From: Acidobacteriota bacterium
Lineage (GTDB): Bacteria; Acidobacteriota; Terriglobia; Bryobacterales; Bryobacteraceae
Reading direction: 5' to 3'
Assembly (NCBI GenBank): GCA_018268715.1
Contig: JAFDVZ010000009.1
Location: forward strand, 1 to 64,000
DNA: 64,000 nt
The number at the start of each line of letters is the position of its first letter. Within the stretch, counting starts at the first letter, position 1. Below, piece after piece: positions 27,299 through 37,604 of this stretch. A model generated the notes under the pieces. It saw only the letters and a list, made by a program, of their open reading frames with translations. It did no database searches and was not told the origin of the DNA. Position numbers and translations under genes: made by a program.

Positions 27299-28192
27299 TC
27301 AATCCTCGCCCAACGCCTCTGCGACGCGGCCTCGCGCCGCCTCCAACCGCAGCTCGGCCTCCGAGCGAGGCACTCCCGCCCGGGCCATCACAATGGCGGT
27401 CTTAACGCTCTTGCCCGACTCCTCCAGTAGTTCGGTAGCCCGCCTGTAGTCGACTTGGGCCGCCGCAACTATAATCCGCCGGGCCCGGTCCACCAACTTC
27501 TCGTTCTTGGCCTGGACGTTCACCATTAGGTTCCCGTACACATGACCGAGCCGAATCATGGTGGCAGTGCTAATCATATTCAGCACCAGCTTAGTGGCGG
27601 TGCCTGCTCGCATCCTGGTCGAACCGGTGATGACCTCGGGCCCAGGAAGCGGTTCGATCGCAATATCCACCTCGGCGGACAACTTCGACCGCGGAGTGCA
27701 ACTGATGCCGACGGTTAGGGCGCCAAGCGACCGAGCATACCGCACCGCGCCGATTACGTACGGAGTTCGGCCGCTCGCGGCGATGCCGACCAAAACGTCA
27801 AGCTCGCAGAATCCGCAAGCCTGTACGTCCCGGACACCAACGGCCGGATCGTCCTCGGTCGACTCGGTGGATCGCGTGAGCGCTGGCTCGCCTCCGGCGA
27901 TGATGCCGTGCACCAACCCAGGGCTCACATTGTAGGTGGGGGGACATTCAGAGGCGTCCAGTACGCCAAGCCGGCCGCTGGTTCCCGCGCCGATGTAAAA
28001 CAACCGCCCCCCACGTTCCATCGCTGCGACGCAGGCGTCGACGGCTTGGGCAATGCGCGGGATCTCCACCGCGACAGCGTCCGCCACCTTGCGGTCTTCG
28101 TCGTTCATGACCTGGAGGATGCCTTCGGTCGAGAGGCGGTCAATGTGTTCGCTTGCAGGGTTGCGCTGTTCTGTCAGGAGGGATTCGAGCAC
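27299..28192 (-). CDS. murQ: N-acetylmuramic acid 6-phosphate etherase
   Basis: 297 residues. It cleaves the lactyl ether of MurNAc-6-phosphate to give GlcNAc-6-phosphate and D-lactate in cell-wall recycling. The SIS domain shows GRLFYIGAGTSGRLGVLDASE, where the Glu is the catalytic acid, and the family blocks IAGGEPALTRSTESTEDDP and GSTRMRAGTATKLVLNM. The C-terminal UBA-like helical region is present. An upstream kinase (AnmK) or transporter is not in the window. It shares an orientation with murA and is separated from erpA by a hairpin. Confidence 0.96.
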   Translation of the reverse strand: MLESLLTEQRNPASEHIDRLSTEGILQVMNDEDRKVADAVAVEIPRIAQAVDACVAAMERGGRLFYIGAGTSGRLGVLDASECPPTYNVSPGLVHGIIAGGEPALTRSTESTEDDPAVGVRDVQACGFCELDVLVGIAASGRTPYVIGAVRYARSLGALTVGISCTPRSKLSAEVDIAIEPLPGPEVITGSTRMRAGTATKLVLNMISTATMIRLGHVYGNLMVNVQAKNEKLVDRARRIIVAAAQVDYRRATELLEESGKSVKTAIVMARAGVPRSEAELRLEAARGRVAEALGED

Positions 28193-28245
28193 GATCCTCC
28201 ATTTTGGCAGACTTCACGGCGGGCGGGGACGGCCATCCGAACGCA

Positions 28246-28275
28246 GAAGGCCGCCCCACCGAAGGGACGGCCTTC
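28246..28275 (-). terminator. Hairpin between the erpA-like gene and murQ
   Basis: An inverted repeat with an 8-bp perfect stem (28246-28253 with 28268-28275) extended by three G-C pairs after a one-base bulge, and a short loop. It lies after the erpA-like stop in the minus-strand direction. There is no clear T tract on either side, so it may be a weak or Rho-aided terminator or an RNA processing site. Confidence 0.5.
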
Positions 28276-28309
28276 AAGATCTTCCAATTTTGACCGACGG
28301 CGGAACTGT

Positions 28310-28633
28310 TTACGCGCTAAACGAACTACCGCAACCGCACGTCGATTTCACGTTTGGATTGTTAAACTTAAACCCGGAACCCTCAAGCGTCTCGACGTAG
28401 TCCACCTCGGCGCCGTCAAGATACAGGAGGCTCGCCTGATCCACAAATACCTTCAACCCGTCGTAATTGTAGACTTTGTCCAGGCGGTTCGGAGTGTTCT
28501 CGAAGGCCATCGAGTAGCTGAATCCGGAACAGCCGCCGCCTACCACGGCAATCCGCAGTCCGGCCGGCTTTGGCTCCTGCGTATCAAGGATCTCCCGCAC
28601 CTTGCTCACGGCCACTTGGGTCAATTGCACCAT
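28310..28633 (-). CDS. erpA: A-type iron-sulfur carrier protein (ErpA/IscA-like)
   Basis: 107 residues. The three ligand cysteines of A-type carriers are present: Cys35 in GGGCSGFSY, and Cys99 and Cys101 in STCGCGSSF at the C-terminus. Such proteins receive Fe-S clusters from a scaffold and hand them to target enzymes. The start has an AGAGAGG-type Shine-Dalgarno. ErpA, IscA and SufA cannot be separated by sequence alone; the isolated position without isc or suf genes favours an ErpA-like housekeeping role. A TACAAT -10-like element lies about 40 bases upstream of the ATG, near 28673-28678. Confidence 0.9.
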   Translation of the reverse strand: MVQLTQVAVSKVREILDTQEPKPAGLRIAVVGGGCSGFSYSMAFENTPNRLDKVYNYDGLKVFVDQASLLYLDGAEVDYVETLEGSGFKFNNPNVKSTCGCGSSFSA

Positions 28634-28865
28634 GTCGTTTCCTCTCTAAGATCTGGACTCAGACTCTAGACAGATTGTACACGCCTTGTCCTGTCGCTTT
28701 CCAGTGGTTATGATGCGTCCGCCTCGCGGTCGGTCTCGGAAATCTGTTATGTTGGGCAGGGATCGTTCCAAGCACCGCCTAAACCGGCGAAACGGGGCGA
28801 ACGAATGTCGCGCGCTCCACGCAAGTGTTTGAAACCGCGACGCGCCTGGGTACGTCGTTTGAGGC

Positions 28866-29522
28866 ATGAACAGTCTGGGCGGCGTGCTTCCGTTCCCGAT
28901 AACGAGCGATCAGTCTCGGGCAAAAGCGCGAGTGGATCACAAGAGCACCGAAGAGTCGACGCTGGTCAAGCGGGTCCAGGCGAGAGACGAGATCGCGTTC
29001 CGCGAGATCGTCGAACGCTACCAGGCCAAGGTGTTCTCCATCATCTATGGCATCCTGCGCAACCGCAACGACGCCGAGGACATCGCCCAGCAGGTTTTCT
29101 CCAAGATCTATTTCTCCATCCAGAACTTCGACTTCCGGAGTTCGCTGCTCACCTGGATCTATAAGATCACCGTCAACGAGTGCTACGACTACCTGCGCAA
29201 GAAACGGGTTCGCAAACTTGTTTACGAGAGCGACTTCTCCGAAGAAGACAGCCTGAAGATGGAGAACTCGGGATCCGCAGTCGAGGCTGGCCCGGCAGTC
29301 GATGAAACGCTGGCCCGCCGCGATCTGGTCATGAAACTGCTAGCCCGCTTGTCGGAAGAGGACCGCAACCTGATCCTGCTCAAGGAAGTGGAAGGCCATT
29401 CGGTCGAAGAACTCTCCGGCATGACGGGTATGAACGAGAACACAATTAAAGTAAAATTGTTCCGAGCCCGCCAGAAGCTGTTGAAGGCAGCCAATCGATT
29501 GGGACGGAAGCGTCCGGACTGA
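28866..29522 (+). CDS. ECF-type RNA polymerase sigma factor
   Basis: 218 residues. Region 2 (about 35-105) has AFREIVERYQAKVFSIIYG, NRNDAEDIAQQVFSKIY and LLTWIYKITVNECYDYLRKKR. Region 4 (about 155-210) has LLARLSEEDRNLILLKEVEGHSV and the HTH with ENTIKVKLFRARQKL. No other domain is fused, so it is a minimal group IV sigma, RpoE-like. The following gene encodes a zinc anti-sigma, and a Spy-like protein comes next, which suggests envelope stress control. It is divergent from the erpA-like gene across a 232-base gap. Confidence 0.93.
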   Translation: MNSLGGVLPFPITSDQSRAKARVDHKSTEESTLVKRVQARDEIAFREIVERYQAKVFSIIYGILRNRNDAEDIAQQVFSKIYFSIQNFDFRSSLLTWIYKITVNECYDYLRKKRVRKLVYESDFSEEDSLKMENSGSAVEAGPAVDETLARRDLVMKLLARLSEEDRNLILLKEVEGHSVEELSGMTGMNENTIKVKLFRARQKLLKAANRLGRKRPD

Positions 29523-29604
29523 CGGGATGAACTTTGGTTAGCTAAAGCGGACAAAAATAAGAAGATCCGCGAATTTGCTGTCAGGACTACTGAGGGAAGA
29601 AACG

Positions 29605-30084
29605 ATGCACGAGCCGGTAAAAACAAGCCTGGAGAACTACCTGGCTGGGTCGGATAGTCTGCCTCGTGAATTTGCGAAACATCTGTCCTCCTGCGCTGAG
29701 TGCAGGCAGGAAGTCTCGGAACTCGAAGCGCAAGCAATCTTGGTGCGCAGCCTTCGCTGCCCCGGCGCGGAGTTTGAACCTGCGGTGGGTTTTTACGCGC
29801 GGGTGATTGAACGCATAGACACCCAGCGACAATCCTCCTTTTGGACAATCTTCCTTGAACCCGCGTTCGGACGCCGTCTGGCGGTCGCCTCGGCCGTCTT
29901 CGCGGTCCTGATGGGTCTCTATCTTGTTGGATCGGAGCCTGACGGGACTTCGCTGATGGCCCATCGCCCGGCCGTAGTGATGCTCCCTGGCGAGGATGAG
30001 CCCGGACCGGTGCTCGGCGCCGATCAGGATCAGGACCGGGGCGCCATCCTTGTGAATTTGGCCAGTTTCCAACAGGAGCAGTGA
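29605..30084 (+). CDS. Zinc-type anti-sigma factor, single-pass membrane protein
   Basis: 159 residues from the ATG at 29605, which has GAGGGAAG upstream. The cytoplasmic N-terminus has the zinc-binding anti-sigma motif HLSSCAEC (His26, Cys30, Cys33). One transmembrane helix (about 91-110) leads to a short acidic periplasmic tail of about 50 residues (VMLPGEDEPGPVLGADQDQD). It should bind and hold the ECF sigma factor until a signal releases it, by redox of the zinc site or by proteolysis. The gene lies 82 bases after the sigma gene. Confidence 0.88.
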   Translation: MHEPVKTSLENYLAGSDSLPREFAKHLSSCAECRQEVSELEAQAILVRSLRCPGAEFEPAVGFYARVIERIDTQRQSSFWTIFLEPAFGRRLAVASAVFAVLMGLYLVGSEPDGTSLMAHRPAVVMLPGEDEPGPVLGADQDQDRGAILVNLASFQQEQ

Positions 30085-30088
30085 AGGG

Positions 30089-30454
30089 ATGTACAGCCCG
30101 GAGCATGCTTCCTGGCGGAATCCCAAGGTTCTGGCCACTTTGGTTCTGGTCTTCGTAGCAGGCGCGCTGACGGGCGCCGCGGGGATGCGCTGGGGGCTTC
30201 ACAGGCGGCTGCATTCCGACACCGTCGTGACCTGGCGAGATCCTCGCGCCGCCAAGGCGTTCCTGGACCAGTGCCGCAAGGAACTGAACCTCACCGAACA
30301 GCAGGCCGGTGAGATTCAGGCCGTGCTCGACGACTACAAACAGTACTACCAGAGCCTCGACGATATCCGAGTCACCGGCAAGACCCGGATCATGGAGGTC
30401 CTGAACAAGGATCAGAAGGCGAAGCTCGAACGAATGCTCGGCGGCGAACGATAA
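30089..30454 (+). CDS. Spy/CpxP-like periplasmic sensor protein
   Basis: 121 residues with a signal anchor ([19 protein letters not shown], about 14-32) and a helical periplasmic part. The motif [19 protein letters not shown] is the LTxxQ-type repeat of Spy/CpxP/CnrX proteins, and a second helix reads [16 protein letters not shown]. The family senses metal or misfolded protein stress or acts as an ATP-independent chaperone. It starts four bases after the anti-sigma gene, so it is likely the third part of the same envelope-stress regulon. Confidence 0.78.
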   Translation: MYSPEHASWRNPKVLATLVLVFVAGALTGAAGMRWGLHRRLHSDTVVTWRDPRAAKAFLDQCRKELNLTEQQAGEIQAVLDDYKQYYQSLDDIRVTGKTRIMEVLNKDQKAKLERMLGGER

Positions 30455-30531
30455 TCTATCGCCAATCCGCCGCGCACACTCGCCACCTCCCCGCCCTTTG
30501 CTATATAGTGGACCTCATAGCGAAGGCTGGG

Positions 30532-32075
<1,544 letters not shown>

Positions 32076-32079
<4 letters not shown>

Positions 32080-32792
32080 AGCTGCTCGCAGTCATCATCG
32101 GAGGGGCTGGGTTCGTTTTGTACGGGCAGAACCTGCCCCCTGGCCCCACACCCGATATTCTGGAGCGTGAGGTGGAGGCATACCGCCGGGTCCTGATAGA
32201 CTTCGGCGGCCTCACCCGCTACGGCAGCGACAACACCGAACTCCGGAAACGGCCGGAAGTGGTCTTCATCGGCGACGACATCACGGAAAACTGGCGCAAC
32301 TTCTTCCCGGGCAAACCGTACCTGAACCGTGGAATCACCCGTCAGACCGCCGCCCAGTTGATGGTGCGATTCCGGCAGGACGTGATCGAGTTGAAGCCGA
32401 AGGCGGTTGTCATACAGACCGGCGCCAACGACATCGCGCGCGTCTTGGGCCCGGTGTCGGAAGAGACCATTGGCGACTTCGTCAAGACGATGGTCGAGTT
32501 GGCGAAGGCCCACGGCATCCGCGCCGTGCTCGCCTCCGCGACGCCCGTCTGCGACTGTTTTGAAAAGCAGACCAGCCGCCGTTCGGTCCCGAAAATCCTG
32601 AGCTGGAACGGCTGGTTGAAGCGGTACGCTGCGCAAAGCGGCAGCGTGTATCTCGATTACTACTCACCGCTTGCCGAGGGCCGCGCCTTCAAACGAGACC
32701 TCACCGCCGATGGATTCCTGCCGAACGATGCTGGCTACAACCGGATGTCGGAAGCGGCCGAAAAGGCGATCGCGCAGGCGCTCGCTAACTGA
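32076..32792 (+). CDS. SGNH/GDSL-fold protein lacking the catalytic Ser and His
   Basis: 238 residues with a short hydrophobic N-terminus (likely exported). The SGNH blocks are easy to place: block [12 protein letters not shown], block [12 protein letters not shown], block III TGANDI and block [11 protein letters not shown]. Block I normally reads GDS; here the catalytic Ser is Asp68. Block V normally ends DGxHPN; here the catalytic His is Leu215. Gly86 and Asn118 of the oxyanion hole are kept. The protein is therefore probably a non-hydrolytic binder or a diverged enzyme. It is translationally coupled to the quinoprotein gene upstream. Confidence 0.85.
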
Positions 32793-32796
32793 GCCC

Positions 32797-33903
32797 TCAT
32801 CGCGCGTCGCCGCCGTAGAACTGCCAAATCCGTTCCGCCACCTCGGAGATCATCCATTCCTCCATGTGCGGCCACAACGGCAGCGTCAGGATCTCCTCGC
32901 AGACGCGCTCCGCTACGGGAAGATCACCCCGCTTCAACCCACAGTCGGCGAAGGCCGGATGCAGATGAAGCGGAGCGGGATAGTGGACTGCGGTCCCGAT
33001 TCCGAACCGTTCCAGGTACTTTCGTAATTGCAGCCGCTGCTGAACGCGAATCACGTACAGGTGACACACGGATTCGTGACTGCGCAGCACCAGATCCACG
33101 CCAGGACACCCCCGCAAAAGTTCGTCGTAACGGTCCGCAATGCGCCGCCGACGCTCGTTCGAAGCGGCAAGAGACGGCAAGAACGCCCTTAGAAAGCAAC
33201 ACTGCATCTCGTCGAGACGCGAGTTGACCCCCTCCAACTCGGCCACTTGCGGCCGGTTGCCCCGTCCGCCGTCGCGCAGACTGGCCAGCCGTCGCGCGGT
33301 CGCCTCATCATCGGTCGCAACGGCGCCGCCGTCGCCGAGCGCGCCCAGGTTCTTGGTCGGATAGAAACTGTAGCAGACGTAGCGCGACAGCTCAGTCAGC
33401 GGCCGGACGCCGGACCGGGCCCCGTGTGCCTGGCAGGCGTCCTGGATCAGAACGGCGTCGTGCATTCGGCACACCGCCGCGGTTGAGGCGATGTGGCACG
33501 GCTGCCCGTACAGGTGAACCGCCACGATCCCACGCGTTCGGCCGGAGGCGCGCGCCGCCAGATCATGTACTTCCATCTGCAAGTCGCCGGGGTCAACGTC
33601 GACAAAGCGCGGCTGGCAACCCGCGGCGCGGATCGCTGTGGCCGTAAAGGGGGCCGTCAAAGCCGACGTCAGCACTTCGCCGCGAACACCCGCATCCCGC
33701 AACGCCAGCGCAATTGCGTCGGTGCCGTTCCCTACCCCGACAGTGAACCCCGCGCCGGTGGCTTCGGCGAATTCCCGTTCAAAGGCCGCCACCTGCGGAC
33801 CGAGAATAAATTGCCCGGCGGCGAACAGGGCATCCAGATTAGCGCGCCATTGCGGCTCGGCAGCCGCGAGCAACGGTCGGAGATTGGCTACAGGGATACG
33901 CAT
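32797..33903 (-). CDS. DegT/DnrJ/EryC1-family sugar aminotransferase
   Basis: 368 residues. The PLP lysine lies in FYPTKNLGALGDGGAV (about residue 184). The N-terminal GNGTDAIALALR, the VDVDPGDLQM block and the IQDACQAHGA aspartate are the other family signatures. Such enzymes aminate keto-sugar nucleotides, for example in the synthesis of 4-amino-deoxy sugars for LPS, S-layer or exopolysaccharides. The start overlaps the 3' end of the GT2 gene by 16 bases, so the two are an operon pair. Some family members are dehydratases; the Lys here supports a transaminase. Confidence 0.92.
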   Translation of the reverse strand: MRIPVANLRPLLAAAEPQWRANLDALFAAGQFILGPQVAAFEREFAEATGAGFTVGVGNGTDAIALALRDAGVRGEVLTSALTAPFTATAIRAAGCQPRFVDVDPGDLQMEVHDLAARASGRTRGIVAVHLYGQPCHIASTAAVCRMHDAVLIQDACQAHGARSGVRPLTELSRYVCYSFYPTKNLGALGDGGAVATDDEATARRLASLRDGGRGNRPQVAELEGVNSRLDEMQCCFLRAFLPSLAASNERRRRIADRYDELLRGCPGVDLVLRSHESVCHLYVIRVQQRLQLRKYLERFGIGTAVHYPAPLHLHPAFADCGLKRGDLPVAERVCEEILTLPLWPHMEEWMISEVAERIWQFYGGDAR

Positions 33904-34640
33904 TTGCCGCGCGGATCCGCCTTGAGGAACGGCCCCAGGACTACGGTCCGCACATAGAGGCGGATCAACTGCGACAACGTGATCAACAGCGACCGCACAC
34001 GGAAGAACTGCGAACGTCCGTGCAGCCGGGGATAGTGCCGTACCCCCACTTCCACCACTCGGTACGGGCCCAGTTCCAGCTTCTTCACCAATTCGACGCA
34101 GATCGTACCGCTGGTGGAGATAAGCTCGATGTCTTCAAGCAAGGCCCTCCGGATCAACCGGAAGTCGCAATCGACGTCCCGGATGCGAATCCGGAACAGC
34201 AGACGCGCAAAGGCGTTGTAGACGTTGCCGATCCAGATGCGATGCCAAGGATCGTTGCGCTCCAGCTTATATCCGTTTACCAATCCGACGTCCAGGCGCA
34301 CCTCGCGGAGGAGCGACGGCAGTTCGCCGACATCGTACTGTCCATCGCCGTCGGTGTAGAACACCCAGTCTTTGCGAGCCTCCGCCAGGCCGGTGCGCAA
34401 CGCCCCCCCGTATCCGCGGTTGCTCGCATGGGTAATCACGCGCATCCGCGGGCCGAAGCGTTTCGCCAGTTCCGCCAGCACCTCTCCGGTGTTGTCGTGG
34501 CTGCCGTCGTTGACGACAATCACTTCGTAATCGGCCGCCTCCGCCTCGAGCACCTCGAACGTCTTCGAGACCAGCCCGGGCAAAGACGGGGCGTCGTTGA
34601 ACGCCGGGAAGAAGACGCTCAGACTCTCAATCTTGGGCAC
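33888..34640 (-). CDS. Family 2 glycosyltransferase (dolichyl-phosphate mannosyltransferase-like)
   Basis: 250 residues. The GT-A fold shows LSVFFPAFNDAPSLP, VIVVNDGSHDNTGEVL and the metal-binding TDGDGQYDVGEL, and the C-terminal part ends in a long amphipathic segment (FRVRSLLITLSQLIRLYVRT) that probably associates with the membrane. This is the type that moves a sugar from a nucleotide donor to a lipid carrier. With the aminotransferase downstream it probably builds a glycan; sugar and acceptor are unknown. Confidence 0.9.
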   Translation of the reverse strand: MPKIESLSVFFPAFNDAPSLPGLVSKTFEVLEAEAADYEVIVVNDGSHDNTGEVLAELAKRFGPRMRVITHASNRGYGGALRTGLAEARKDWVFYTDGDGQYDVGELPSLLREVRLDVGLVNGYKLERNDPWHRIWIGNVYNAFARLLFRIRIRDVDCDFRLIRRALLEDIELISTSGTICVELVKKLELGPYRVVEVGVRHYPRLHGRSQFFRVRSLLITLSQLIRLYVRTVVLGPFLKADPRGKCVSL

Positions 34641-34687
34641 GAAGCACCATCATATAACGGACTCGGCCAACGCCGGTCCGCGGCGCC

Positions 34688-35923
34688 TTAGTGTACGGTC
34701 CTGGTCTTCCGGTTCATGTAGTCCATCAAAAGATACTGGCCCAGATTGTAAGGCGTTGTGAAATAGGCTTTCCCCCGACACAGTTCGGTCACCTTCTGAA
34801 CGAAGTTGACCAGCCCGTAATCGCTCGCCAGCATGAACGTGTTGATTAGGATGCCTTGCCGCTTGCAGCGATTCACTTCCTCGAGCGTCCGGCTGATCAC
34901 CAACGGATCGAGCCCGAACGCGTTCCGGTACATGCGGCCGTCGTCGAGCGTCAACGCCGACGGCTTGCCGTCCGTGATCATCACGATCTGCTTCATATCC
35001 TTCTTTTCTTGGGCCAGCAGACGTTGCGCAAGAATCAGACCGTCGCGAGTATTGGTGTAGTACGGACCCACCTGAACCCGCGCAAGGTCGGCCAACCGGA
35101 GTTCCTCGGCCGAGTCATGGAACAACACGCACCGCAAGCTGTCGCCGGGGTACTGGGTCCGGATCAGGTGAGCCAACGCAAGCGCCACCTTCTTTGCCGG
35201 CGTGAACCGGTCCTCCCCGTACAGGATCATGCTGTGGCTACAATCAAGCATCAGCACCGTCGCGCAGGAACTCTGATACTCGGCCTGATGCACGTGCAGA
35301 TCCTGATATTCCAGGTTCAACGGCGACCGCAGCCCTTCCCGGCGCACGGCGGAAAACAGCGTCTCGGAGATGTCCAGGTTCAGGGTATCGCCGAACTCGT
35401 ACGGCTTCGATGACCCACTTGCCTCGACGCCCGTGGCCAGATCGCGCGTATCGTGCGCGCCGAAGCTCGACTTCCCGAGCGACCCGAGCAGGTCCTTCAA
35501 AGTCTTGAATCCCAGAAAGTCCAGTGACTTGTCGGTGATCTCGAACTTCACTTTCTTCGGTTCGGAATCGCCCGCCGACCCCTGCCCGGTTCCATCGCGC
35601 GGGTCCCCTTCGGTGCTGATGTAGCCCTCATCGGCAAGTTTCTGCGCCAGGCGGTCCAGCAACTGGTCCAGATCCTCGGGCGACATCGCCTCGATCGCCT
35701 TCCGGATCCGCTGAGCCTGCTCCGGATCGAACGAATCGCCGCGCTCCAGGGCCGCCTGAATCGCCCGCTTCAGGTCCTCGAACGAATGCTGGTCGAGTTC
35801 ACTGAATTCCATGTAGGGGTTCTGGAATCCGCTTTCAAGAAAGTAGTCCGCCAGCGCCTTCAGCAGGTCCTCCGCCGAAAGCCCCAGGTCGTCACCGGTG
35901 TATCGGGAGTAGTTGACTTTCAT
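34688..35923 (-). CDS. VWA-domain protein paired with a MoxR-type ATPase
   Basis: 411 residues. The C-terminal half is a von Willebrand A domain with the MIDAS motif DCSHS (Asp227, Ser229, Ser231) and later VMITDGKPSAL. The N-terminal half is helical and acidic (FSELDQHSFEDLKRAIQAAL), with a Gly/Ser-rich linker around 108-120. Such proteins work with AAA ATPases (MoxR, BchI or CoxD type) as a chaperone or metal-insertion complex. The ATPase gene lies 27 bases upstream on the same strand. The client protein is unknown; Mg-chelatase is unlikely because a BchH-like gene is absent. Confidence 0.85.
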   Translation of the reverse strand: MKVNYSRYTGDDLGLSAEDLLKALADYFLESGFQNPYMEFSELDQHSFEDLKRAIQAALERGDSFDPEQAQRIRKAIEAMSPEDLDQLLDRLAQKLADEGYISTEGDPRDGTGQGSAGDSEPKKVKFEITDKSLDFLGFKTLKDLLGSLGKSSFGAHDTRDLATGVEASGSSKPYEFGDTLNLDISETLFSAVRREGLRSPLNLEYQDLHVHQAEYQSSCATVLMLDCSHSMILYGEDRFTPAKKVALALAHLIRTQYPGDSLRCVLFHDSAEELRLADLARVQVGPYYTNTRDGLILAQRLLAQEKKDMKQIVMITDGKPSALTLDDGRMYRNAFGLDPLVISRTLEEVNRCKRQGILINTFMLASDYGLVNFVQKVTELCRGKAYFTTPYNLGQYLLMDYMNRKTRTVH

Positions 35924-35950
35924 CGGCGTTCTCCTCCGCCGCGCATCGCC

Positions 35951-37441
35951 CTAGTTGAACTGACGCCGCTGCTTCTGGCGGGGGTGCTCGTCGTGGGGTT
36001 CCCGCTTGCGCTCCTCGGCCGCGTACCCTCGCTCCTCGCTGCGGTTGATCCGGCGATGGGCGTAGAGTCCTTCGAGGATAAACTCGGCCGCCGAGGCGCG
36101 TAACGCATCGGATTCGCTGACGCCCAGGCCCAGCGCCCCCAGTTTCTCCATCAGCCCCTGGATCTTTCCGAGTTGCTCGACCAGGCGGGACGCGGGCACG
36201 CTTTCGTCCAGCTTCAGAGATCCGCCCAACTCGAACCACTGCACGATACCGGAGACATTCAGTTCCCCGAAATACTGCGAGTACACCTTTCCAACCGCCT
36301 GCCGGATCAGTTCCCGCGCCACCGCCTCCCCGCCCTTCAACTCGCCTTCGTATTCGAGCTCCAGCTTGCCCGTGATGGCCGGCAGTGCGCCGTACACGTC
36401 GATGACCCGGGGCGCGGCGGTGTCGTCGCCCGCCGCCAACGCCCTGCGCTCGGCGTTCGACACGACGTTTTCCAAAACGGAGATCGGCAATCGCTGGCTG
36501 ACGCCGGAACGTTTGTCGATCTTCTTGTCCTCGCGCGCCAGAAACGCCAGTTCCTCAATGATCTCGCGGATGAAGCGCGGAACATTGATGTCCACCGGCG
36601 ACGGACGACGGGTCCAGGCCTCTTGCGCGGTGATGGCCAATCCCAGCTCCACAGTGGGAGGATAGTGAGTGCGAATCTCGCTGCCGATACGATCCTTGAG
36701 CGGCGTGATGATCTTTCCTCGGGCCGTGTAGTCCTCGGGATTCGCCGTGAACACGAGCATCACGTCCAGAGGCAGACGCACGGGGTAGCCCTTAATCTGG
36801 ACATCGCCTTCCTGCATGATGTTGAACAGTCCGACCTGTATTTTGCCCGCCAGGTCCGGCAATTCGTTGATCGCGAAAATGCCCCGGTTGGCGCGAGGCA
36901 GCAGCCCGTAGTGCACCGTCAGTTCGTCGGAGATGTTGTGGCCCGCGCGCGCAGCCTTGATAGGATCGATGTCGCCGATCATATCGGCGATCGTCACGTC
37001 GGGCGTGGCCAGTTTCTCGACGTAGCGATGCTCGCGGTCCAGGTACGCGATCGGCGTGTCGCCCTCCTGCTCCGCCACCAGGTCCCGGCAGCGACGGCAG
37101 ATCGGATGATAGGGATTGTCGCGGATTTCGCAGCCCTCGATGAAGGGAGAATACTCGTCGACAAGGGTCGTCAACATCCGAATCAACCGCGTCTTGGCCT
37201 GGCCTCGCAATCCGAGCAGGATGAAATTGTGCCGCGACAGGATCGCGTTCACCACCTGCGGAACCACGGTTTCCTCGTAGCCGAGGACGCCTGGAAACAG
37301 GGAGTCGCCCTGTTGGATCCGGCTGATCAAGTTGCTCCGCAGCTCGTCCTTCACGCTGCGATGCGCAATACGGTCCTCGGAGAATTGACTGCTTGAACGA
37401 AGGGAACCCAGTGTACGCGGTAAGCTGCCATGATTCATCAT
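35951..37441 (-). CDS. MoxR/magnesium-chelatase-type AAA ATPase
   Basis: 496 residues. Walker A is GLRGQAKT (residues 77-84). Walker B reads [10 protein letters not shown], with Asn192 in place of the usual Asp and Glu193 kept, and I recall the same INEL form in relatives of this protein. Sensor 1 is [14 protein letters not shown], followed by [17 protein letters not shown]. Cys104, Cys115 and Cys118 form a small cluster between Walker A and B that may bind metal. The C-terminal part (about 340-470) is helical. The pair with the VWA gene defines an ATPase/VWA module that acts on an unknown client. A second ATG lies one codon downstream of the first. Confidence 0.86.
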   Translation of the reverse strand: MMNHGSLPRTLGSLRSSSQFSEDRIAHRSVKDELRSNLISRIQQGDSLFPGVLGYEETVVPQVVNAILSRHNFILLGLRGQAKTRLIRMLTTLVDEYSPFIEGCEIRDNPYHPICRRCRDLVAEQEGDTPIAYLDREHRYVEKLATPDVTIADMIGDIDPIKAARAGHNISDELTVHYGLLPRANRGIFAINELPDLAGKIQVGLFNIMQEGDVQIKGYPVRLPLDVMLVFTANPEDYTARGKIITPLKDRIGSEIRTHYPPTVELGLAITAQEAWTRRPSPVDINVPRFIREIIEELAFLAREDKKIDKRSGVSQRLPISVLENVVSNAERRALAAGDDTAAPRVIDVYGALPAITGKLELEYEGELKGGEAVARELIRQAVGKVYSQYFGELNVSGIVQWFELGGSLKLDESVPASRLVEQLGKIQGLMEKLGALGLGVSESDALRASAAEFILEGLYAHRRINRSEERGYAAEERKREPHDEHPRQKQRRQFN

Positions 37442-37604
37442 TTGGCGCCCAGCCTTTCCCGGATTGTAGCAGACCAGCGGCCGGCCCCTTTGGGCTCAAA
37501 ATCCACTTCGCCGCCCAGCGGCTGATTTGATATGCTCTAGCTACCCATTGAATCTCGACGCACCTTCAACGAACATGGACGAACCGTCAACCGGAGTGCC
37601 ACCG

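Noticed and set aside
36173-37396. 407-codon plus-strand frame opposite the MoxR-type ATPase
   Set aside because: Antisense shadow of a gene with clear Walker motifs; no domain of its own.
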